The position numbers were made by a program, and so were the translations under genes. A stretch of 64,000 bases of DNA from Geobacter sp. Lineage in GTDB: Bacteria; Desulfobacterota; Desulfuromonadia; Geobacterales; DSM-12255. This document shows, one piece after another, positions 1-7,993 of the stretch; the first letter of the stretch is position 1; each line of letters begins with the position of its first letter. The stretch spans positions 62,001-126,000 of the forward strand of contig WKKR01000002.1 in NCBI GenBank assembly GCA_009684525.1, written 5' to 3'. A model generated the notes under the pieces. It made no database searches. It saw nothing but the letters and a program-made list of their open reading frames with translations, and had not been told where the DNA came from.

Positions 1-204
1 TGTTAAAGCCGATCCGACCGCTTGTGCCCTCCGGCCTGCAAAATATTTGCACCCCTTTCCTCCCCTCTCACCACCCGCTTCTCTCCTCCAACACCCCATC
101 TGTCTTGTCTCTCATGAGAATTGCCGGCAATGGCACGAAATATGAGTAAGCAATACAATCAGCCCAGTTTCTTCATCTGCTCGAGAGCATCTTTGACAGC
201 ACGT
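1..204. other. Non-coding leader region, no gene seen
   Basis: I see no credible reading frame here. The stretch probably carries the promoter for the riboswitch-controlled transcript that follows. A TACAAT hexamer at 154-159 could be a -10 element, but no good -35 lies 16-18 bases before it. Confidence 0.4.
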
Positions 205-290
205 TGAAATCATTGCCTCAAGGCCAAACCACCCGTGAGGGTGGGACGGAAAGCCACGGATCTTCACTACGGAGAAAGCCGGGTTGCGAA
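205..290 (+). ncRNA. GEMM-family cyclic dinucleotide riboswitch aptamer
   Basis: The conserved GEMM core is readable in order: a CCAAACC block (224-230), a P2 stem capped by a GTGA tetraloop of the GNRA type, then GGGACGGAAAGCC, a short P3 region, and the closing AGCCGGGTTGC (277-287). GEMM-I RNAs bind cyclic di-GMP, and the GEMM-Ib variants common in Geobacter prefer 3',3'-cyclic GMP-AMP. I cannot decide the ligand from sequence alone. It lies about 140 bases before a multicopper oxidase gene on the same strand, the usual arrangement for cis control. The outer edges of helix P1 are approximate. Confidence 0.85.
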
Positions 291-326
291 GGGATGTCTA
301 TCCTGATGCAACCCGGCTTTGCCTTT
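275..326 (+). terminator. Riboswitch expression platform: terminator that competes with the aptamer
   Basis: The 13 bases at 275-287, the 3' strand of the aptamer, are perfectly complementary to 308-320. An inner GGAT/ATCC helix extends the hairpin, and a short T-rich run (GCCTTTT) follows. The same segment cannot be in the aptamer and in this hairpin at once. Ligand binding should therefore block the terminator and turn the downstream gene on. The T-tract is modest, so termination strength is uncertain. Confidence 0.7.
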
Positions 327-431
327 TCCGGGATCGACAGCACAAGGAGGGCAGGATAAGAGTTCCAGAGGAGAGCATACAACAGAGAGACGTGAGCGGA
401 TGCGTTCTCAGAGGGTAATAAGGAGGTATGT

Positions 432-2966
432 ATGAACCGGCCATTATCAATATTTTCCAAGGCCTTGCGAACCGGCCTTTGGTCCCTGGTGGCGGTATCG
501 TTGCTGGCAACGGGAGCTTTTGCGGTCCCGCTTCCCGGCGGTACCCTCGATCCCCTAACCATTCCCAAATACGTAACCCCACTCGTCATACCGCCGGAGA
601 TGCCGAAGAGCGCCAAGCAACCCGGCTTCCCGAAAGCGGATTACAACATCGCGGTCAGGCAGTTCAAGCAACAGATCCTGCCCGGCGGCATATGGAACGC
701 CATTAACGGAAGGAACGACACCTTCCAGGCAACGACCATCTGGAGCTACGGCCGGGCGGAAGACCCGTTTCCCGATTCATCGGGAATTGCCGGCGGTGCG
801 CGAGGGGTGGCCCCGGCACGCAACTCCAGTTTCAACTACCCAGCCTTCACCGTGGAAAACATCTCGGGGAAACTGACCAGCGTCCGCTGGATCAACGACC
901 TGAAGGACGCCAAGGGGAACTATCTCCCCCACCTGTTCTCGATCGACCAGACCCTGCATTGGGCCAACCCGGCCGCAACCGGCTGTTCAGACGGCACCAA
1001 CCATACCGACTGCATGACCATGAACCCGGCCCCCTACACCGGCCCGGTTCCGCTCGTCACCCATGTCCATGGTTCCCACGTGAACCCGGAGAGCGACGGC
1101 TACCCCGAGGCATGGTGGCTGCCGGCAGCGAAGAATATCCCGGCCGGCTATGCCAGGAAAGGGTCGCTCTTCGACCAGTATAACCGCCTCAACAACGTGG
1201 CAGGCTCTGCCTTCTATGCCTACGAGAACACCCAGCCCGCAACCACCCTCTGGTACCACGACCATGCCCTCGGCATGACCCGGGCCAACGTCTATGCCGG
1301 CCCAGCCGGTTTCTGGCTCATCCGGGGCGGCGCAAACGGCGATGCAGCCATCGATGACGCGTCGACAGCTCTTGCAAACGACGGCAAGCTGCCAGGCCCG
1401 GCTCCGCGGAGCGGCAAAGGCGATCCCAATTTCGACGCCACTGCCAGGGCCCTGATCCGGGAGATCCCGATCGTCATCCAGGACCGTTCCTTCAACGCGG
1501 ACGGTTCGCTCTTCTACCCCGACAACCGGGCCTTCTTTGAGGGATTGAACAAGCCGACGACGGTGCCGTTCCTCGACATCCCCTTCATCGGCGACATGAT
1601 GAATCCGAGCGACATATCCTCCATCTGGAACCCGGAGGCCTTCTTCAACACCATGGTGGTCAACGGCAGCACCTGGCCGAAGCTGGACGTGGCACCCGCG
1701 CTCTATCGTTTCCGGCTCCTGAACGGCAGCAACGCCCGCTTCCTCAACCTGAGCCTGGTGGCGCTGGATGCCGGCGGCAACAGCCTCGGCGAAGTGCCGC
1801 TCTATCTGATCGGAGCCGAGCAGGGCTTTCTACCTCAGGTAGTCAGGATTGTGACCGGCCAGCAGATCGCGCTGACCCCAGGTGCCTCCGAACCGCCGCT
1901 TCCCGCAACCTACCCGGCCCCCGGCGTCTCCCCTGCCCTGTTGATGGGGCTTGCGGAGCGGGCTGACGTGCTTGTCGACTTCTCCCGACTCCCGGCTGGA
2001 ACCGTCAGGGTGAGGATGCTCAACACCGCCCCGGATTTCCCCTTCGGCGGCTTCCCCATCGATCCTGGCGACCTGGCAGACCCCGATACCACCGGCCAGG
2101 TTATGGAGTTTGTGCTGAACGCGGGCTTGGTCCGCCCCGGTGACCTGCTGGCCACAGCGCCGGCCAATCTCGTCCTGCCCGCGGAAGCCAGGCTTGCCGG
2201 TCCTGTTGCACAGACCCGCAAGGTCTCGCTCAACGAAGAGGTATCCGGTCAGGTCTGCGTGCAGACCGTGCCGGACGGCAGTGTCGTTGCCATCCCCGGC
2301 ATACCCTTTGACCCGGCGAATCCCGCACTGTTCGAGACCGCCTGTGCCACTGCGGGCGGCGAGCCGTTCGGCCCCAGGGCAGCCCTCCTCGGGACGGTCA
2401 ATATCGCCACCGGAGCCTCGGTGCCACTCCGCTGGATGGCACCGGTCACCGAAAACCCGATCCTGGGCGATACCGAGGTATGGGAGATCTTCAACATGAC
2501 CATGGACGGCCACCCGATCCACCTGCACCTGGTGCGGTTCGAGGTGGTGAACCGGCAGCCTCTCATGACCGACCCCATGACCGGTATGGTCATGCCGATG
2601 GCCGACGAGAATGCCCAGGCAACCCCACCCCAGCCATGGGAAACCGGTTTCAAGGACACGGTCGTTGCCCTGCCCGGACAGGTCACCCGGATCAAGGCCA
2701 CGTTCGATATCCCCGGCCTCTATGTCTGGCACTGCCACATCCTCGAACATGAGGACAACGAGATGATGCGGCCCTACGTGGTCAGGGTAAACCCCGCGTT
2801 CCCCGACTTCAACAATGACGGCATGGTAAACGTCAAGGACCTCGGCATCCTCTTGTCCGAGGTGATCAACAAGCCGCCCCGCAACCCCGGCTATGACCTG
2901 AATGGCGACGGCAAGGTCGATCTGCTCGACGTGAAATACTTCATCAAACTGGCCAAAACCCTCTGA
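432..2966 (+). CDS. Exported multicopper oxidase with C-terminal dockerin-type repeats
   Basis: A protein of 844 residues with a Sec signal peptide (about 1-31, hydrophobic core LWSLVAVSLLATGAFA). All four copper-ligand motifs are present: HVHGSH near 211, WYHDH near 274, HPIHLH near 694, and HCHILEHEDNEMM near 767, so type 1 and trinuclear copper sites look intact. The family oxidises substrates or metal ions with electron transfer to oxygen. In Geobacter sulfurreducens the multicopper proteins OmpB and OmpC are linked to Fe(III) oxide reduction. The tail has two calcium-loop repeats (DFNNDG near 792, DLNGDG near 822) of dockerin type I, suggesting docking to a surface partner. Start chosen at the ATG five bases after AGGAGG. 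It is preceded by a GEMM riboswitch, which likely controls it. The substrate is unknown. Confidence 0.88.
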   Translation: MNRPLSIFSKALRTGLWSLVAVSLLATGAFAVPLPGGTLDPLTIPKYVTPLVIPPEMPKSAKQPGFPKADYNIAVRQFKQQILPGGIWNAINGRNDTFQATTIWSYGRAEDPFPDSSGIAGGARGVAPARNSSFNYPAFTVENISGKLTSVRWINDLKDAKGNYLPHLFSIDQTLHWANPAATGCSDGTNHTDCMTMNPAPYTGPVPLVTHVHGSHVNPESDGYPEAWWLPAAKNIPAGYARKGSLFDQYNRLNNVAGSAFYAYENTQPATTLWYHDHALGMTRANVYAGPAGFWLIRGGANGDAAIDDASTALANDGKLPGPAPRSGKGDPNFDATARALIREIPIVIQDRSFNADGSLFYPDNRAFFEGLNKPTTVPFLDIPFIGDMMNPSDISSIWNPEAFFNTMVVNGSTWPKLDVAPALYRFRLLNGSNARFLNLSLVALDAGGNSLGEVPLYLIGAEQGFLPQVVRIVTGQQIALTPGASEPPLPATYPAPGVSPALLMGLAERADVLVDFSRLPAGTVRVRMLNTAPDFPFGGFPIDPGDLADPDTTGQVMEFVLNAGLVRPGDLLATAPANLVLPAEARLAGPVAQTRKVSLNEEVSGQVCVQTVPDGSVVAIPGIPFDPANPALFETACATAGGEPFGPRAALLGTVNIATGASVPLRWMAPVTENPILGDTEVWEIFNMTMDGHPIHLHLVRFEVVNRQPLMTDPMTGMVMPMADENAQATPPQPWETGFKDTVVALPGQVTRIKATFDIPGLYVWHCHILEHEDNEMMRPYVVRVNPAFPDFNNDGMVNVKDLGILLSEVINKPPRNPGYDLNGDGKVDLLDVKYFIKLAKTL

Positions 2967-2974
2967 TGAAGTCA

Positions 2975-3007
2975 CTGCCGGGCGCCTCGACCCGAGTCGC
3001 CCGGCAG
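2975..3007 (+). terminator. Hairpin after the multicopper oxidase gene
   Basis: A 10-bp perfect GC-rich stem (CTGCCGGGCG with CGCCCGGCAG) begins 9 bases after the stop codon. No immediate T-tract follows, so it may act as a transcript-end stabiliser or a weak terminator. Confidence 0.5.
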
Positions 3008-3100
3008 GTGCGATGATATTTTTGCGATGGGAAACAGGGCCGGCAACGGCCCTGACTTTTTCGTGCTACCGCTTTCCCGCTTTGAGGAGCTTTCAGACGC

Positions 3101-3137
3101 AAAAAAGCCGCAATCCCCGATGGGTTGCGGCTTTTTT
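3101..3137. terminator. Bidirectional intrinsic terminator
   Basis: The stem AAAAAAGCCGCAA...TTGCGGCTTTTTT is nearly symmetrical with A and T tracts on both ends. It sits between two convergent genes, the oxidase (+) and ssb (-), and can end transcription in both directions. Confidence 0.85.
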
Positions 3138-3157
3138 GCACTTATAAAGACCCTGCT

Positions 3158-3598
3158 CTAGAACGGGATGTCGTCGTCCGGGTTGAAAGCCGGCTCGTCG
3201 TAGGCAGGTGCCGAATTGTACTCGCCCCCCTGACGGCCACCAGCCGGGCGCCCCGAGCCACCCTCCCCCTTGCCGCCGAGCATCTGCATCCGGTCGCCGA
3301 CGATCTCGGTGGTGTAGCGGTCTCTGCCTTCCTTGTCCTGCCATTTCCGGGTCTGCAACCGCCCCTCGATGAAGACCGTGCGCCCCTTGGCAAGATACTC
3401 ACCCGCTATTTCCGCCTGGCGCCCCCAGAGGACGACATTGTGCCACTCGGTCCGCTCCTCCATCTCGCCGTTGCGGTTCTTGAACTTTTCGCTGGTGGCA
3501 ATCGAGAAACTCGCCACCGCCTGGCCCGAGGTGGTGTAGCGCACCTCAGGGTCCTTGCCGAGGTTGCCGATCAGCATCACCTTGTTGAGACTGGCCAT
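3158..3598 (-). CDS. ssb: Single-stranded DNA-binding protein
   Basis: 146 residues. The N-terminal OB fold (about 1-105) opens with [20 protein letters not shown] and contains the conserved WHNVVLWGR and EGRLQTRKW segments. A glycine-rich linker (about 108-135) leads to the acidic tip DDDIPF, which recruits replication and repair partners. Length and organisation match bacterial SSB. It binds single-stranded DNA as a tetramer during replication, recombination and repair. It stands alone here, convergent with the oxidase gene and separated from it by a bidirectional terminator. Confidence 0.97.
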   Translation of the reverse strand: MASLNKVMLIGNLGKDPEVRYTTSGQAVASFSIATSEKFKNRNGEMEERTEWHNVVLWGRQAEIAGEYLAKGRTVFIEGRLQTRKWQDKEGRDRYTTEIVGDRMQMLGGKGEGGSGRPAGGRQGGEYNSAPAYDEPAFNPDDDIPF

Positions 3599-3772
3599 GT
3601 CATGTCTCCTTTATGATTGAAATTACCGATACTGAAATCGTTGAAACGCCGCGAATCGCAGGGTCATTAAAACGTCCGGCATGTTACCTCAAATTTCTCC
3701 TTGAGGCAAAATCTAATTGCAGCAGCTGCAACCGCGGAGCATGCCAACCGCCTGCCCCGCATCGACGCACCA

Positions 3773-4234
3773 TCACAGGGGGGCGTCGAACGTGCCGAAG
3801 CGCGGGACCTCCCCGGAGTCGCCACCCCGAAAGGCCGGCGGCTCTTCGACCAGCCGGTAGGTGTAGCCAAAGCGCAGCCGCGCCGGCGTCCTGTCGACCG
3901 GGAAGCGGAGCCCCAGGCTGAACGGCTCGCTCTTCCTCGATGGCAGGTACGTCGGGAAGTCCGTAATCGTCTCCCCGGCTAGCACCTTTCCCTTGTCGTC
4001 GAGCAGGCGGACCGTCAGCTCCAGGTCCCGCAGGTATCCGATGCGGTGGTTGGCCACTATTCCGGCCACCAGGATCTCGTGGTCTTTGCGTTTCGCCTGC
4101 CAGGCGATCTCGACATCGAAGCTCCGGACGGAATGGGGGGCAAAGGGGGGATTGGCGTCGAATTCCCGGCGGTAGGCGCTGCAGGCAGTCATTACCAGCA
4201 GGAGCAGAACGGCGATGATCGTTCGCATGTTCAT
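3773..4234 (-). CDS. Predicted lipoprotein of unknown function
   Basis: About 153 residues starting MNMRTIIAVLLLLVMTACS, a lipoprotein signal with lipobox MTAC, so it is probably anchored to a membrane from the periplasmic side. The mature part looks like a compact beta-rich domain with lines such as VRLLDDKGKVLAGETITDFP, reminiscent of FxLYD/DUF3426-like domains; that is inference. The start at 4234 is preferred over an upstream ATG because GAGGTG precedes it at good spacing and the signal peptide then begins immediately. It lies 34 bases after a membrane-protein gene on the same strand and may be co-transcribed. Confidence 0.7.
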   Translation of the reverse strand: MNMRTIIAVLLLLVMTACSAYRREFDANPPFAPHSVRSFDVEIAWQAKRKDHEILVAGIVANHRIGYLRDLELTVRLLDDKGKVLAGETITDFPTYLPSRKSEPFSLGLRFPVDRTPARLRFGYTYRLVEEPPAFRGGDSGEVPRFGTFDAPL

Positions 4235-4268
4235 GGCAGCACCTCGGACAGGGTTGACGTCGTGGAGG

Positions 4269-4904
4269 TCATGACCTTGAGCCATGACCGGCCCCGTCAC
4301 GCAAGGGCTCTATATTGGCAGGGGTGTAGACTATTCCGGTGGTCGCCCGGTAGTGCATCAGGCATACGGCAGCCGAAACGACAAAGCAGATGCCCGCCAA
4401 GAGGCATGAGGAAGGATTCGGGGCCGGGTCCCCCGAGAACAGCAGGACGCACGACGGGAAGAGCAGTATGACGAGATAGAAGTGCCCATAGAACAGCCTG
4501 CCCAGCGGCCGTTGCGTCTTTTCGGACCACTGGTGCCACATGGCCGCGACCCGGAACGTGTCGGCATTCTCCTGGCCCAGGCGTCTTCTGATCTCCGCTT
4601 CGTAGCGCTGGATCTCCCTGAGGTAGAAGAGGACCACCGACTGCTTCATGAGGGCGGCATAGCCGATGATGCCCAAAGCCAGCACGATCAGGAGATACCC
4701 CAGGAGGAGGTAGACCTGCTGGGCTTGCGCGCCGCTTCCGGAGATCTGCCCCAAAAGCGGCTTCCAGGAAAGGAGCGCCCCGACGCCACCGAGCAGCTTG
4801 ATGTCCTCAAAGGCATTGCACGTCAGGTTCTCGCTATGATCGGCCAGCCGTGCGAGTTCCCGGTAATAGATCTCCAGCGCTTGTTTGTCGGTCTCACTTG
4901 ACAC
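4269..4904 (-). CDS. Hypothetical four-helix membrane protein
   Basis: About 211 residues. I place the start at a GTG (4904) preceded by AAGGAAAGGG; a second GTG at 4925 is possible. A soluble N-terminus (about 1-40) is followed by hydrophobic segments near 50-65, 70-92 (VYLLLGYLLIVLALGIIGYAA), 140-160 (FYLVILLFPSCVLLFS) and 168-188 (LLAGICFVVSAAVCL). A charged stretch (YLREIQRYEAEIRRRLGQ) between the pairs could be a cytoplasmic helix. I recognise no family. It is probably in an operon with the lipoprotein gene downstream. Confidence 0.6.
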   Translation of the reverse strand: MSSETDKQALEIYYRELARLADHSENLTCNAFEDIKLLGGVGALLSWKPLLGQISGSGAQAQQVYLLLGYLLIVLALGIIGYAALMKQSVVLFYLREIQRYEAEIRRRLGQENADTFRVAAMWHQWSEKTQRPLGRLFYGHFYLVILLFPSCVLLFSGDPAPNPSSCLLAGICFVVSAAVCLMHYRATTGIVYTPANIEPLRDGAGHGSRS

Positions 4905-4964
4905 TGGTTTCCCTTTCCTTATCACTCACCAAAGAGCTGTTGGTTCCTGATTGTACGCGGAGCG

Positions 4965-5441
4965 TTACTGATTCAGCGCTTTGAACATGAGGGGAAGAAG
5001 GAAGCCTATCAATAGCAGTGTCATGCCTGGACGGAGCAGGTTAACGGTTTTCATGTTTCCTCCCCTGACAGCCGTGACAACATGATTTGCCGCTGAGAGA
5101 GCAAAAAACAGCAGCATTGCCGTAACGATGGTGGCATCGGCATATCTTCCCCAATCCATGAGATATACGAGTAAAGCCGTTACTGCTGTAGCCGCATTGG
5201 CCAGGCCTGATTGAATTTGATAGGCCCGATCGGGCGCATAACCAATCTTTTCTGATGCAGCCTCTCCCAGAATCAAGGATTCAAAGGCCACCGTGCCTGA
5301 CATGATCATGACTACAAACGGTCCAATGACATGAAATCGCGATATCGCATCCCCGTCGGGGAAAAAGGCGAAAAAAATGACGAGCCCTATGCCACAGGGT
5401 CTAAGCCACTCAATCATCACGGCAAGATTATTTCTTGTCAT
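4965..5441 (-). CDS. Hypothetical integral membrane protein
   Basis: 158 residues with four apparent membrane segments: near 12-28 (RPCGIGLVIFFAFF), 37-56 (VIGPFVVMIMSGTVAFESLI), 83-118 (AATAVTALLVYLMDW and ATIVTAMLLFFALSAANHV) and 136-154 (LLRPGMTLLLIGFLLPLMF). The start ATG follows AGGAAG at five bases. No catalytic motif or family is recognised. It lies between a DUF4403 gene and the other small membrane-protein genes, all on the minus strand with short gaps, so the four may form one envelope-related transcription unit. Confidence 0.6.
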   Translation of the reverse strand: MTRNNLAVMIEWLRPCGIGLVIFFAFFPDGDAISRFHVIGPFVVMIMSGTVAFESLILGEAASEKIGYAPDRAYQIQSGLANAATAVTALLVYLMDWGRYADATIVTAMLLFFALSAANHVVTAVRGGNMKTVNLLRPGMTLLLIGFLLPLMFKALNQ

Positions 5442-5492
5442 TTCGGCTTCCTGCCTGCTGTATCGGTCTGACCGCCGGCCATCGGGCCTGCA

Positions 5493-6782
5493 TTACTGCA
5501 GCCTGACGCTCGTCTCCCCCTGGGCGACGACATCGACCGACAGCCGGTCATCCTGCACCTTTGCTTCGCCGAGCGACAGCGCCGTAACGGCACCGGTCAG
5601 CATCAGATGGTCGGCCACGCGCACGGACGACAGCGTTCCGCACATCTTCGTGCGCGCCTTCTCCAGCTGCCCCACGATGGCGGCGTCGAGCTTCTCCTTG
5701 ATGGTGCTGCGGATGGTGCTGCTGAACAGCCAGCCCCCGGCGCTGATCAGCATCCCGGCGTTGCGGGTATCGAAATCGACATCCTCGAAGGTCAGGGTAT
5801 TGCTCTGCGGGTTGAACACCGGCTTCGCCAGGATCGTCAGCTCGCCGTCGAAATCTCCGGTGGCGGTCAGCACGATGACCAGCCGCCCCTCCTCCCCCTT
5901 CAGGTTGAAGCTCTTCACCGTGATCTTCTTCTCCTCGCCGAAGGTCTTGTCGATCAGCACCGGGTTCAACGCCGTCACCAGGTCGGCAAAATGGATCTCG
6001 GTGGCGAGCTGGACATGGAACCTCTTGTCGAAGCCGAACAGCTCCTGCATCTGCGGCAGCGGCCGCACCGGGGCGTCGGCCGGCTTCGGCCCGACCGTGA
6101 TCTCCGCACCGGTTATAAGCCCGATGGACATCCGGATACGGTTGTTCATCGCCAAGAGCGGGCTCATGACGATCTTTTCCGGGGTCAGCCGCAGCCAGGC
6201 GCTGAATTCCTTGCTTACCAGCCGCGGGGTGAACGCCTGCTGCCAGAGCGGAGCAACCTTGGCCCGAAGCTGCACGGCGTCGTTGACCTTGGCATCGATG
6301 ATCGGCTCCAGCAGCCTCTGCACCGGCTGCGAGATATTCTCGACCGCGCTCCTCGGGTTGAGGGAGAGCGGCCCGATGGAGAACTTGTCGGCCAGATTGT
6401 CCGACAGCCCGGTGTAGTAGAGCTCGGTCTTCAGCCGCCAGTCCGGCCTGACGCTGACCCTGGCCTTGAACCTGAGCCCCGCCCGGAGCGGATAGCTCTC
6501 GTAGAACGAATAGCCGAAGGTCAACTGGACCGGCAGCGTAAAATAGACGAAATTGTCCGACGCTGAAACGGCCACCGGCCCGGTGCGGAGCACCGTCACC
6601 GAGGTTCCCAGCAGACCCTGCCCCTTGTAGAGTGCCGTGGGGAGAGACTTGTTGATGATGGCGGCCAGATCTGCCGCAGAGGTCTCCACGCTCAGGTTGA
6701 TCGAAGATGGCGGCACGGCGGCAACGGCGCCGCCGGAAGTGAGCAGCAGGAGCAGGATGGTGATGAGCAGACGGGATATCAT
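5493..6782 (-). CDS. DUF4403 family exported protein
   Basis: 429 residues with a clear signal peptide (MISRLLITILLLLLTSGGAVAA). The remainder matches the DUF4403 pattern as I know it: opening SSINLSVETSAADLAAIINKS, followed by two related long lipid-binding-like beta-rich halves (about 30-220 and 230-425). DUF4403 proteins resemble tubular lipid-binding (TULIP/BPI-like) folds, so a role in the envelope, binding a hydrophobic ligand, is possible; function is not established. The start ATG has a weak AGAAAGAGA ribosome site. Two small membrane-protein genes follow on the same strand. Confidence 0.75.
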   Translation of the reverse strand: MISRLLITILLLLLTSGGAVAAVPPSSINLSVETSAADLAAIINKSLPTALYKGQGLLGTSVTVLRTGPVAVSASDNFVYFTLPVQLTFGYSFYESYPLRAGLRFKARVSVRPDWRLKTELYYTGLSDNLADKFSIGPLSLNPRSAVENISQPVQRLLEPIIDAKVNDAVQLRAKVAPLWQQAFTPRLVSKEFSAWLRLTPEKIVMSPLLAMNNRIRMSIGLITGAEITVGPKPADAPVRPLPQMQELFGFDKRFHVQLATEIHFADLVTALNPVLIDKTFGEEKKITVKSFNLKGEEGRLVIVLTATGDFDGELTILAKPVFNPQSNTLTFEDVDFDTRNAGMLISAGGWLFSSTIRSTIKEKLDAAIVGQLEKARTKMCGTLSSVRVADHLMLTGAVTALSLGEAKVQDDRLSVDVVAQGETSVRLQ

Positions 6783-6926
6783 GGTGATCTCTTTCTTCCG
6801 CTGATGCGGGGATAGTGATTGCGTTGCATGGGAAAGCTAGCCGGTGCGGAGTTTTTTCCCGCGACCGGTTGAGTGCGTGGTCAGGCATGTTTCCCACGTT
6901 TCATGGATTGCCACGTACCTGAAAAC

Positions 6927-6952
6927 CTGGGGTCAGGCCTGCAAAGCTGCAA
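6927..6952 (+). repeat. Left 26-bp inverted repeat of the transposase unit
   Basis: This 26-base sequence is the exact reverse complement of 7898-7923. The two copies bracket a REP-associated transposase gene, with only 6 bases between this copy's start and the stop codon region. It contains GGGGTCAGGCCTG, a motif type commonly seen as dispersed repeats with such transposases. Confidence 0.85.
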
Positions 6953-7877
6953 TTATGCCTCGTAACATGCTTATTTTATTACTGATCGCCTTGTCGTGCT
7001 TTGCCCGGTCGACGATTCTGCGTGCCGCCGAGCTCAATGACGAAGGGTCGCGACCTACCTCATGCGCCAAGCTCACAAGGTCACATCCGGGCAGTTCCAG
7101 GGCAACGTGCGCCGCCACACCGCGAATCTCCGCCGACAACATCCCACTTGATCGTATCCGTTCTTCGCCAACCCCATAGACTTCACAGACTGCGGCTATC
7201 AACTCCAGGACTGAATACTTTCGCACGGGATGGGTGTCCGCACGCATCAACGCCTGCTCCACGAACCGGTCTTCGCCGATGCAACGGCTGTCAATCATGC
7301 CATTTCCGTGGAATTCAGGCCGATGTCCCTCTGTCATGCCGTCGGCAACAAACGTGGCAAAGCCTCTCCGAGCCTTGCCGCTCGTTGGTGCAAACTGTCC
7401 GGAAATCCAGTCGGTGGTGAGCCACGGGAGGACTTCCTCGCCGATGTAAGCACGATGACTGCTCCACCGGTAATCACTCGGCAGCTTTGCCAGCCCGACA
7501 CGAACGGGGTTCAGATGGATATAGCGAACGAGCTGGAGCAGGTATTCGTCCGCATCGACGAGGTAAGCCTTGTGCCGTCCCTGGAAAAGGTGGCCGGTGC
7601 GATTCTTGCGCCAGTTGATCCAGCGCGTATAGCGGAACGAGATATTCTGCATGATCTTCGACAGCGGCACCTCACCCACCTGGACTGCAAGGTGAACATG
7701 GTTCGTCATCAGGCAGAACGCATGGATACGGTGCCCGAACCTCTCCACCCCCTCTTGCAGGAGCAGATAAAAGCGATAGCGGTCTTCATCTTCAAAGAAG
7801 ATATCGTCGCGGGCATTGCCGCGAAGTATGGCGTGGTAGGTTGCGCCGGGAATATGCAATCTTGGTTTACGTGCCAT
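6933..7877 (-). CDS. REP-associated tyrosine transposase (Y1/HUH family)
   Basis: 314 residues. The N-terminal Y1 transposase domain (about 1-150) starts MARKPRLHIPGATYHAILRG, carries the histidine-hydrophobe-histidine metal site within MTNHVHLAV, and has the likely catalytic tyrosine in NISFRYTRWIN. The C-terminal part (about 220-314) is helical and resembles the DnaA-like DNA-binding domain found in many of these proteins. RAYTs cut and join single-stranded DNA at REP palindromes and usually exist as one domesticated copy. The coding frame is intact. Its own stop lies inside the left inverted repeat, so gene and repeat are one unit. Confidence 0.88.
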   Translation of the reverse strand: MARKPRLHIPGATYHAILRGNARDDIFFEDEDRYRFYLLLQEGVERFGHRIHAFCLMTNHVHLAVQVGEVPLSKIMQNISFRYTRWINWRKNRTGHLFQGRHKAYLVDADEYLLQLVRYIHLNPVRVGLAKLPSDYRWSSHRAYIGEEVLPWLTTDWISGQFAPTSGKARRGFATFVADGMTEGHRPEFHGNGMIDSRCIGEDRFVEQALMRADTHPVRKYSVLELIAAVCEVYGVGEERIRSSGMLSAEIRGVAAHVALELPGCDLVSLAHEVGRDPSSLSSAARRIVDRAKHDKAISNKISMLRGIIAALQA

Positions 7878-7897
7878 TAGCTACTTATACCACATTT

Positions 7898-7976
7898 TTG
7901 CAGCTTTGCAGGCCTGACCCCAGCCCCCAGGCCTGACCCCAGCCCCCCCAGCCCCCCAGCCCCCTGACCCGTGGCA
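7898..7976 (+). repeat. Right 26-bp inverted repeat plus tandem CCTGACCCCAG copies
   Basis: Positions 7898-7923 are the exact inverted copy of 6927-6952. It continues into degenerate direct repeats: GGCCTGACCCCAGCCCCC is repeated once more, then collapses into CAGCCCCC and CCCTGACCC units. This looks like slippage or repeated insertion at the outer edge of a REP element. Confidence 0.8.
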
Positions 7977-7993
7977 ACCCGCTCTAGTCGATC

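Noticed and set aside
131-146. Possible sigma-54 promoter (TGGCACG followed by ATGAG)
   Set aside because: The -24 part is perfect but the -12 part lacks the essential GC, so I do not call it.
1830-2975. 381-codon open frame opposite the multicopper oxidase
   Set aside because: It is an antisense shadow of a GC-rich coding region without a ribosome site or recognisable domain.
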